64,000 bases of DNA, taken from positions 23,897 through 87,896 of the forward strand of contig BPGX01000010.1 in assembly GCA_026003255.1 (NCBI GenBank), in the 5' to 3' direction. The stretch's first letter is position 1, and every line of letters starts with the position of its first letter. The translations under genes and the position numbers were made by a program. The notes beneath the pieces were generated by a model. It saw only the letters and a list, made by a program, of their open reading frames with translations, was not told the DNA's origin and searched no databases. This document shows, one piece after another, positions 16,100 through 23,001 of this stretch. Origin of the DNA: Bacteroidia bacterium. Its GTDB lineage: Bacteria; Bacteroidota; Bacteroidia; B-17B0; Aurantibacillaceae.

Positions 16100-16162
16100 A
16101 GTGATATTTTTAATAAGATTTAATGCGTATAAAAAGATTATTTAGCATTGCTTGTTTTAACT

Positions 16163-16290
16163 ATTCGCAAAATAACAATCCATCTATGCAATGTATGTTC
16201 ACATATATTTCTGCTTTATACTTATCATAAATAAAGAACATCAAAATTTTCAAAAAGAGAGAATGAATATGTGTAATGTATGTTCATATA
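16163..16290 (-). promoter_or_regulatory. Two more copies of the island promoter module
   Basis: Copy at 16167-16205: GCAAAA, 21 bases later GCAATGTATG and TTCACA. Copy at 16250-16290 is weaker (CAAAAAG, GTAATGTATGTTCATATA) and 85 bases further out. The first lies 68 bases upstream of the secreted-protein start codon at 16099. Spacing inside the module equals that of the copies at 15122-15416. Confidence 0.65.
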
Positions 16291-16387
16291 ATTTAATGTT
16301 TATTGGTAAAAATAAATTGAGGAATTTTTGGTGATAAACTAAATTTGCTAATTTTAGATATAAAATATTCAAAAACAAAAAAATTAT

Positions 16388-16395
16388 TATTTTTG
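16388..16395 (+). promoter_or_regulatory. -7 box of the retron ncRNA/operon
   Basis: TATTTTTG exactly matches the TAnnTTTG consensus. Transcription would begin about 16400-16405, exactly where the a1 arm of the retron RNA begins. No strong -33 TTG is visible at the usual distance in the AT-rich stretch upstream. Confidence 0.6.
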
Positions 16396-16404
16396 CCAAT
16401 CATT

Positions 16405-16603
16405 AAAAACACCTGCCCAATGATATTGAATAACGGATGCTGTTTCAATCGGCATCTAACCCGATTCGATAGAATCGGGGGAATGTTTACACACATTAAG
16501 CTCGCTAGATTATAAGAGATGGAGTAAAAAGGGTCTTATATTAAGTTGTGGGGGCCCTCAATGCTTCGCTTAATACTTATTGGAATATCGGGCAGGTGTT
16601 TTA
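16405..16603 (+). ncRNA. Retron ncRNA (msr-msd)
   Basis: The structured RNA template for the reverse transcriptase that follows 20 bases later. The a1 arm AAAACACCTGCCC (16406-16418) pairs perfectly with the a2 arm GGGCAGGTGTTTT (16590-16602); after an AAT bulge GATATT (16422-16427) pairs with AATATC (16584-16589). In the msr part, GATGC-TGTTTCAATCG-GCATC (16436-16456) closely resembles the recognition hairpin of retron Ec86 (GATGTTGTTTCGGCATC). Next comes a perfect CCCGATTC-GATA-GAATCGGG hairpin (16460-16479). The msd part is bounded by ATTAAGC (16495) and GCTTAAT (16568), with an inner TATAAGA/TCTTATA stem (16511/16534). The branching G could not be assigned. Confidence 0.85.
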
Positions 16604-16622
16604 ATTTTTATTAAATATCAAT

Positions 16623-18713
16623 ATGAGAATTAGTGATGAATTGAGAGAAGAAATTAAAAAACTTTTTAATGATTATCATAATAAATCACAATTAAATAGT
16701 ATTGATGACTTTTGCGATTTACTCAATAAAATAAACGAAAAAATATACAGTAGAAATAAAAAAATCAAATTAAACACAATTACTTATTACACCAATCCTA
16801 AAATTAGTGAAAACAGATATCATACTTTTAGTATCAGGAAAAAATCCGGTAAAGAAAGAATCATACATGCTCCACATAAATCATTGTCATTTGTTTTAAG
16901 AACTGTCAATATTTTATTAAATAGCGTTTTTACACCACACAATGCTGCCACAGGTTTTGTACCTAAAAAATCAATACGAGATAATGCCTTAAAACACATT
17001 GGACACTATTATGTATATAACATAGATATTGAGGATTTTTTCCATAGTTTTGATAGAAACAAAGTTAAATTAGCTTTAATGTATAATCCTTTTAATTTAA
17101 ATGAAAAGTTAGCATTTCAAATAGCCAGTTTATGTACGCATCCTATTGAAATAAATGGCAAAATTCATTACGTTTTACCACAGGGAAGCCCCACATCTCC
17201 AACATTCACAAATATCCTATGCTATAGATTAGACCGACGTCTTAATGGATTAGCCAAACGTTTTGGGGTAAAATATTCAAGGTATGCAGATGATATAACG
17301 TTTTCATCATTTCATAACATCTACAAAGACGAAACTTTTTTAAAGGAATTAGAAAGGATATTAAAAGATGAAGGTTTGAAGATAAATAAAGAAAAAACAA
17401 GATTACTGAAAAATAACTATAGACAAACAGTTACCGGATTAGTAGTTAATGAAAAACCAAATGTACCAAGAAGGTTTATTAAAGAAATCCGAATGTGGTT
17501 ATACTATTGGGAAAAATATGGTCAAGTCAAGGCACAGGAGATATTAAATAAATATTATTCTTCAAAAAACGACAAATCATCCCAACAAAAAACACATAAG
17601 ATTGAAAATGTATTAAAGGGCAAACTTGAATTTTTAAAAACAATTAAAGGTGAGAATGACTCTACATATAAAAAATTACTTGAACGATATAAAGAATTAA
17701 ATCCCCAAAAACCTAAAGATCAGATTTCAAATAATTATTCTAAAACAAATAAAAGCAGTACCAATGCAAACACTGATGAATATCCTATTACGTATAACCC
17801 CAAAAGAACTGTTGAAATATTAAGAGAATTAAATCAAAATGAATATTTAAAATATCTTACACATGATTGGAATGAAGACATGTTTGATTATAAAGATTTT
17901 ATGAAAAAAGTTAAAGCAGAGTGGGATAAAAAAATAAATCGTGAATTGAAGAATCAAAATAAAAATCTTTATAGTAAAATTTATGCTTTTATTTTTGGTG
18001 ATAAATTAGGTGATCCCCAAGATAATTCAAAAGATAATTCAAAAAAACGCTTCTACTGCTGGGGAGAAAAAAAACTAAAATTTGGTTGGTCATCAAAAGA
18101 ACTGAAAGAATATTGTATTAACAATCCAAAAGAAAATCCATTTGATTTTGAAATACCAGGAAAAATAAGAGAAATTGACAAGCTACCCACATTTGGCGAT
18201 TATGTTCAAGCATTTAAGTGTGAAATTGAATTTAGAGATGATTCTAACAACCTATACGAATTATTTAAAAAACATAACAAAAAAAATAAATTTAATATAG
18301 AAGGATTAGATGCACTAAAAGGAAAATCATTTTATACAGATGTTCAATGCTTTTCCTATACTATTTCAACAATATTTAAGGAAAGCTTTGAGACGAGACC
18401 CGATTATAAAGAAATTAAAGTATCTATTACTCATAAAGATGATTTTTATTTATTAGCCATTACACAACTTAATTCGCTTTGTGAAAGAAGTATTAATGAT
18501 GAAAAATTTAAAAATCCCGGTGGGTCTCTCAAAAAAATTATTGACATAATGAAAAACCTTGCTGACTTTAGTTTGGTATTTACTAGTACTATTGACAATA
18601 AAACATATAGAATTAATTACTTAGTATCAAATAAGAACACTGAATTTCACAAAGAGTTAGGAAAAAAAAATGACTATGGCGGATTTACTTATGAATTTAA
18701 ATTTTATTTATGA
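16623..18713 (+). CDS. Retron reverse transcriptase with long C-terminal extension
   Basis: Copies the msd RNA into branched multicopy ssDNA. Residues 1-345 form the RT: SGKERIIHAPH, then NAATGFVPKKSIRDNALKHI with the retron-specific NAxxH, NIDIEDFFHSF (first catalytic Asp), LPQGSPTSP, the YADD box at 221-224, and QTVTGLVVN with the retron VTG motif at 269-272. The thumb ends KGKLEFLKTIKGENDSTYKK. After a Ser/Asn/Thr-rich linker (365-390) comes an extension of about 300 residues that is not part of ordinary ~320-residue retron RTs. Its last 110 residues loosely resemble a degenerate GHKL ATP-binding domain. The stop overlaps the next start (ATGA). Confidence 0.93.
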   Translation: MRISDELREEIKKLFNDYHNKSQLNSIDDFCDLLNKINEKIYSRNKKIKLNTITYYTNPKISENRYHTFSIRKKSGKERIIHAPHKSLSFVLRTVNILLNSVFTPHNAATGFVPKKSIRDNALKHIGHYYVYNIDIEDFFHSFDRNKVKLALMYNPFNLNEKLAFQIASLCTHPIEINGKIHYVLPQGSPTSPTFTNILCYRLDRRLNGLAKRFGVKYSRYADDITFSSFHNIYKDETFLKELERILKDEGLKINKEKTRLLKNNYRQTVTGLVVNEKPNVPRRFIKEIRMWLYYWEKYGQVKAQEILNKYYSSKNDKSSQQKTHKIENVLKGKLEFLKTIKGENDSTYKKLLERYKELNPQKPKDQISNNYSKTNKSSTNANTDEYPITYNPKRTVEILRELNQNEYLKYLTHDWNEDMFDYKDFMKKVKAEWDKKINRELKNQNKNLYSKIYAFIFGDKLGDPQDNSKDNSKKRFYCWGEKKLKFGWSSKELKEYCINNPKENPFDFEIPGKIREIDKLPTFGDYVQAFKCEIEFRDDSNNLYELFKKHNKKNKFNIEGLDALKGKSFYTDVQCFSYTISTIFKESFETRPDYKEIKVSITHKDDFYLLAITQLNSLCERSINDEKFKNPGGSLKKIIDIMKNLADFSLVFTSTIDNKTYRINYLVSNKNTEFHKELGKKNDYGGFTYEFKFYL

Positions 18714-19351
18714 AAAAAAAATTTATTTTAATTGATGATGATCAAAATAGGCAAAAAAGATTTTTAGATAATAATAATATAAAGTTGCCAGAAAATGATG
18801 AATTTTTTAACAACATAACTGATAAGAACATTATAGATGACTTAAATAATAGATTTAAAAAAAGAGAATTTGATCAAAATATTATTAAAGATTACGATAT
18901 ATTGGCTGTACATGAAACTTTTATTAAAAGTATAAAAGAATACTTAAAAACTTACTGTGTAGAAAAGCAAAAGGATTTAATATTATTTTCAGGAGGAATA
19001 AGCCGAACATTTGATCAGCAGTTAGGTGAAAGCACAGCAATTTTAATTACAATAAATGACAAAAAATTTTATAGTAAGAATCTAATTGATTTTTTAAAAT
19101 CTGAAGACCGAAATGTAATGTTACTTGCTTATGGAGAAAAATGGAGAATAGAGCAAAGAATGATACTGGCAGAAAAATTATCTTATGTTCTTTCTTTATC
19201 TAATAACAAATTTAAATTGAAGGAATTTAATATAAATGCTTGGCAAAAGAATACTTATTTCAATAATTATGAAATGACAAGTGAACTTGACAAAAATGAA
19301 ATTTTAGATATACTAAAGAAAATCAATAAGGATATAAACGCTATTTTATGA
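18710..19351 (+). CDS. Receiver-like retron accessory protein
   Basis: A 213-residue protein translationally coupled to the RT (4-base overlap) and to the next gene (4-base overlap), so it belongs to the retron operon. It opens KKKFILIDDD like a response-regulator receiver domain with the acidic triad, and has beta-strand-like DILAVHE and DLILFSGGIS segments where a receiver would have its phosphoacceptor and Thr/Ser strands. No Asp is found at the acceptor place, so it seems phosphorylation-dead. The C-terminal ~70 residues are helical. It may pair with the receiver domain of the third protein, or with the RT extension; neither is shown. Confidence 0.7.
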   Translation: MKKKFILIDDDQNRQKRFLDNNNIKLPENDEFFNNITDKNIIDDLNNRFKKREFDQNIIKDYDILAVHETFIKSIKEYLKTYCVEKQKDLILFSGGISRTFDQQLGESTAILITINDKKFYSKNLIDFLKSEDRNVMLLAYGEKWRIEQRMILAEKLSYVLSLSNNKFKLKEFNINAWQKNTYFNNYEMTSELDKNEILDILKKINKDINAIL

Positions 19352-21111
19352 ATAATATCTTACTAGTAAATAAATATTTTAATACTGATTGGAGAAAATC
19401 ATTTAATAGTGATAATTTTTTTAATGTAATTGAATTTAATAATAGACATGAGAATTCCGATAATCAAGATAAGATTTTATCAAAGTTCATTATTAATAAA
19501 ATCTGCGAGAAAAAAGATATTAACTCAATAACTTTACCTATTTCACTGACTGAAAATCCACTTAACTTAACAGGGTTAATTTTTGGTCACCATATACGAT
19601 TGGATGAAGATGAACAAATAAGATATTTACCTTTAATATATTACTCGCCTATAAATTTTGAAATACTTCTTAAACTTGATCCTCTTTCAAACATCTTAGT
19701 AACTCCCAATGTATTCTTCGTTGATTTAAAGAAATATAACTTTCAAAAGATAAAAATATCTATAGAAAATTTCTTGCAAAAAAAGAAAACATTTGATTAT
19801 TCTGTATTTTTAGATAGAATAGACATTAAACCCCCAGTTGATTATCAATCCCATCATAACCTTGATAATGAACTCGCTTTATTTCATTGGTCAAAATATA
19901 TAGGTTGTGATGATGAAATAAGCGAGATAAAAGAAAAGCTTAAATACAATTTGTACATTAAGTACTATCAAGAAAAAAATAAAGAATACCTAAAAATAAG
20001 TAGTAATGAAGAATTTGGTAATTTACCTAAATTTAAAGAGATTAATGAAAATACTAAAATATTACTCATAGATGATGATGCAAAAAAGGGATGGGGTACA
20101 TTTTTTGAGCATTTATTTAATGCACATTCAATTGAATTTGCCTCATTGGATACATCAAAGATTGAAAAAAGAGAAGAGATAATAGAATCATCCATAAAAA
20201 AAGTAGAAGAGTTTGATCCTGATGTTGTAATATTAGATTTGAGGTTATCTAAAAAAGAAGATTACGTACCTGAGTCCTACACCAATCCTAAAATCCTTAC
20301 AGGTTTTAAAATTCTTGAAGCAATTAAAAACAAAAATAAAGGCATTCAAGTCATTATTTTTACAGCATCAGACAAAGTATGGAATTATAGAGAATTAATT
20401 AATCAGGGGGCAGATGATTATTTTATCAAAAAAGTTGATGACAAAATCAAAAATCAGATTGAAAATTTAATCAAATGTATTAACAATTCAATTAAAAGAG
20501 CATCCTTTTTAAAGAATGTCTTTACTATAATTGAAAAAATAAAAGAGTTTATTATAAACCACGATTACTTTAATGACCATGAAAAAAATGAAATCATTTA
20601 TGACTTAGATTTTTCTTTTGAATTAATATCTATGTACAATAAGAATAACAATTACCTTGAATATGGATTTCTACAATTGTATAAATGTATTGAAAAATTT
20701 ACAGACAATTCAAACATAATATCGTATGATTCTAATGAAATAAAAGTTAATAAAGAAACAATAACAATTGCAAAAAAAAATGACGAAAAAAAATGGGAAT
20801 CAGAAATTGTATATGAAAAAGGAATTTATATTAAAAAGAAGGGGCTTATTGAAGATAAATATATTAAAGACACACACTTTAAAGTTTCTGCTGTACTACT
20901 TTTCTTATTTTTAGATGATGATATATCAGAAGAGGAGAATATAAAATCGAAATGGAGCAATATAAATAAAATAAGAAATGATAGAGCACATGGAAATTAT
21001 AAGAAAATCTATAAGAATAATAAAAAAGTCACAGAAAAACATATATTGAACATCCTTGACTTTATTGAATTTTTATTTAATGTAAGAAATATAAAAACAA
21101 CAAAAAGTTAA
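19348..21111 (+). CDS. Receiver-HEPN fusion, putative retron effector
   Basis: A 587-residue protein, third gene of the retron operon. Residues 1-230 are unknown, with mixed alpha/beta character. Residues 237-380 are a complete receiver domain: ILLIDDD (acidic pair at 242-243), VILDLRL with acceptor Asp297, VIIFTAS with Thr339, and DYFIKK with Lys361. Residues 385-580 are helical, with LEYGFLQLYKCIEKF followed by KIRNDRAHG. R543-N-x3-H548 fits the RNx(3-4)H active-site motif of HEPN ribonucleases. I infer an RNA-cleaving toxin held in check by the retron RT-msDNA complex, as effectors are in other retrons. A non-catalytic HEPN role is possible. Confidence 0.75.
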   Translation: MNNILLVNKYFNTDWRKSFNSDNFFNVIEFNNRHENSDNQDKILSKFIINKICEKKDINSITLPISLTENPLNLTGLIFGHHIRLDEDEQIRYLPLIYYSPINFEILLKLDPLSNILVTPNVFFVDLKKYNFQKIKISIENFLQKKKTFDYSVFLDRIDIKPPVDYQSHHNLDNELALFHWSKYIGCDDEISEIKEKLKYNLYIKYYQEKNKEYLKISSNEEFGNLPKFKEINENTKILLIDDDAKKGWGTFFEHLFNAHSIEFASLDTSKIEKREEIIESSIKKVEEFDPDVVILDLRLSKKEDYVPESYTNPKILTGFKILEAIKNKNKGIQVIIFTASDKVWNYRELINQGADDYFIKKVDDKIKNQIENLIKCINNSIKRASFLKNVFTIIEKIKEFIINHDYFNDHEKNEIIYDLDFSFELISMYNKNNNYLEYGFLQLYKCIEKFTDNSNIISYDSNEIKVNKETITIAKKNDEKKWESEIVYEKGIYIKKKGLIEDKYIKDTHFKVSAVLLFLFLDDDISEEENIKSKWSNINKIRNDRAHGNYKKIYKNNKKVTEKHILNILDFIEFLFNVRNIKTTKS

Positions 21112-21204
21112 ACAGGAATTTTTATACTATATTTTTTTAAAATAACAATGACAACTAAACATGATTAATTTTATTCTCTTTTATTCCCAACAAACACATG
21201 CTAG

Positions 21205-22221
21205 CTATTCTTTATTCAATTTAACTTCAAATATATCTTCTAATAACTCGAAATTCCTGACTGTCAGTTTCTCCGCTATTTTCTGTTGAACAAAATTCGA
21301 ATCATTCTCCAATTTATCTTCCTGACTATTGTCATCATTAAGAATGTGTTGGAATTCATTATAGTTTTGGTCATGCTTTTTTATCAACAAACTCAATCCA
21401 TTAAAGGCCTCCATAATCTTTATTAGCTCATTTTCCGGCAAAGGGGCATAAGAAAAATATTTTGTTCTATCGTAAATTTTTCCTTTCTCCCGTAATTCTT
21501 GTATAACGTGCTCATCTATACCTAAATGCATAGATAACATCCGACAATAAACATTTTTATATTTTTCATCAATATGTGGAAAAAATAGTTCAGGTATAGA
21601 AAAGTTTGAAATTTTATCCAGTACGGTTTTCTTAGAACTACCTAAATTTCCCAAAATTCTTGGATGAATCAAAACATTTAAATTCTTAAATATCTTATTC
21701 CCAACATATTTCAATAACTTATCAATCACTAATTTACCTATAGTATCAAGCTCATTTTGATGATATTTACTTAATAATATTTTATCAATCTTACCCAAAT
21801 GTACATTTACCACATAAATATATGGCTTTATGGCTGTGATATAAATTGAATTAGACAATAACCTTCTAATAAACTTTGATTTCAATGTACTTGCATCTTT
21901 ACCGTATTGATGAAAAAATTGTGAAATAACCTGTAAATGTTTGAAATGTATTCCCGTGATAGAAAAGTAAAAATCATTAATCTTTTGAAAAAACTCACCT
22001 TGATAATTTACTAAATAATAGTGCTTTAATATAAAATCATCAAAATTTTGATTGGATATTTTAGGAGTACATAAATAAACCACATCATTAAATGCATCAG
22101 ACCATAAATACATCGGATTATAGTATTCAGGAATTAAAGGGCATCTATCAAGTGCCCAGACATAATTTTTATATTCATTAACATTATATTGATTGTTATT
22201 TGATAGATGGGAATTGTTCAT
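21205..22221 (-). CDS. Hypothetical protein convergent with the retron
   Basis: A 338-residue soluble protein, not recognised. The N-terminus is Asn-rich, the central 200 residues are helical with many Tyr, Phe, Lys and Ile residues, and the C-terminus has an acidic linker (DDNSQEDKLENDSN) followed by a final helix. There is no signal peptide or membrane segment. It is transcribed towards the retron operon, and the two ends are 93 bases apart. The start is supported by an island promoter module whose TTTTGC box lies 13 bases upstream, the same spacing as at the HNH gene. Confidence 0.6.
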   Translation of the reverse strand: MNNSHLSNNNQYNVNEYKNYVWALDRCPLIPEYYNPMYLWSDAFNDVVYLCTPKISNQNFDDFILKHYYLVNYQGEFFQKINDFYFSITGIHFKHLQVISQFFHQYGKDASTLKSKFIRRLLSNSIYITAIKPYIYVVNVHLGKIDKILLSKYHQNELDTIGKLVIDKLLKYVGNKIFKNLNVLIHPRILGNLGSSKKTVLDKISNFSIPELFFPHIDEKYKNVYCRMLSMHLGIDEHVIQELREKGKIYDRTKYFSYAPLPENELIKIMEAFNGLSLLIKKHDQNYNEFQHILNDDNSQEDKLENDSNFVQQKIAEKLTVRNFELLEDIFEVKLNKE

Positions 22222-22230
22222 AAATAATTT

Positions 22231-22273
22231 TTTTGCAATATTAGATTGATATTATGAAATCTACATTCACTCG
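22231..22273 (-). promoter_or_regulatory. Island promoter module copy for the gene at 21205-22221
   Basis: TTTTGCAATA (GC at 22235) with GAAATCTACATTCAC beginning exactly 21 bases later and TTCA at +31. This is the most divergent copy (GAAAT instead of GCAGT), but the two internal distances are exact, and the box lies 13 bases before the start codon as at 15115. Confidence 0.5.
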
Positions 22274-22286
22274 TGTAAAAAATGAA

Positions 22287-22859
22287 TTATAATAAATTTA
22301 ATAAATCAGAATCATTATCATTTTTCCCTCCTTCTTTGTAAAATTTATCCAGCCAGTCAATGCTTATCAAATTTTTTATCAACAAAATCCTATCATTCAA
22401 ACTTAATATTTTCCATATATCATTAGCTTCTTTAATAACATCAACAATTTCCGAAGAATGGTCTTTCTGCTGTAATTCAGGTAAATCATTAGAATCATCA
22501 TGGACTTTTTCAGAATCATCCTTGAAAAGATCTTCAATCTCTTTTATTTCATCTATATCTGTATCTTCCATACTATCTTTACTTTCAAATATCACAATAC
22601 TTTGTGGTTTATATGTTTTAGGATAAATACCTTTCTGGATATCAGAATCTATATCATCTTTTTGTTTATTGACTTTCTTATAATCGTAAAATGCAATATT
22701 ATTTATTACTCCAACTTTATACCCTCTAAAAAAAACACTTACCTCACTTGTATTACTAAAAGAAAATAAACTTATTCCTGATGTTAAATTATGCACAAAC
22801 AATTTTATCTCATTTCCAAAATACTTAGCATTTAATTCATTAAATTCCATCAAAGCCAT
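22287..22859 (-). CDS. Hypothetical protein with acidic middle
   Basis: A 190-residue soluble protein that I do not recognise. The first 65 residues are beta-rich (VHNLTSGISLFSFSNTSEVS, then VGVINNIAFYDYKK). Residues 95-140 are very acidic (DTDIDEIKEIEDLFKDDSE), and the C-terminal 50 residues are helical. It lies 65 bases upstream of the gene at 21205-22221 on the same strand, but each has its own promoter module. No function can be proposed beyond membership of the island. Confidence 0.58.
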   Translation of the reverse strand: MALMEFNELNAKYFGNEIKLFVHNLTSGISLFSFSNTSEVSVFFRGYKVGVINNIAFYDYKKVNKQKDDIDSDIQKGIYPKTYKPQSIVIFESKDSMEDTDIDEIKEIEDLFKDDSEKVHDDSNDLPELQQKDHSSEIVDVIKEANDIWKILSLNDRILLIKNLISIDWLDKFYKEGGKNDNDSDLLNLL

Positions 22860-22910
22860 TTTAACTAATCTGTTATCAATAAAAATGAATTTTCATACTC
22901 ATAAGTTTTA

Positions 22911-22956
22911 ATTTTTTGCAAAATTACTTTCCACTTTTGCAATGTATTTTCACACA
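22911..22956 (-). promoter_or_regulatory. Island promoter module copy for the gene at 22287-22859
   Basis: TTTTTTGCAAAATTAC, then GCAATGTATTTTCACAC with the GCA anchor exactly 21 bases after the first GC. One of the cleanest copies. It is divergent from the urocanate hydratase gene that starts at 23002. Confidence 0.65.
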
Positions 22957-23001
22957 TCGTTCCAATCCATCTTTTTTTCAGTATTTTAGCCGAAAAAAAA
23001 T

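Noticed and set aside
16293..16496. Open frame of 67 codons on the minus strand
   Set aside because: It runs through the retron promoter and the msr hairpins and has no promoter module or similarity.
16623..18713. Group II intron or diversity-generating RT
   Set aside because: The retron NAxxH and VTG motifs are present, an a1/a2-paired RNA precedes the gene, and no intron domain V, maturase domain or variable-repeat pair was seen.
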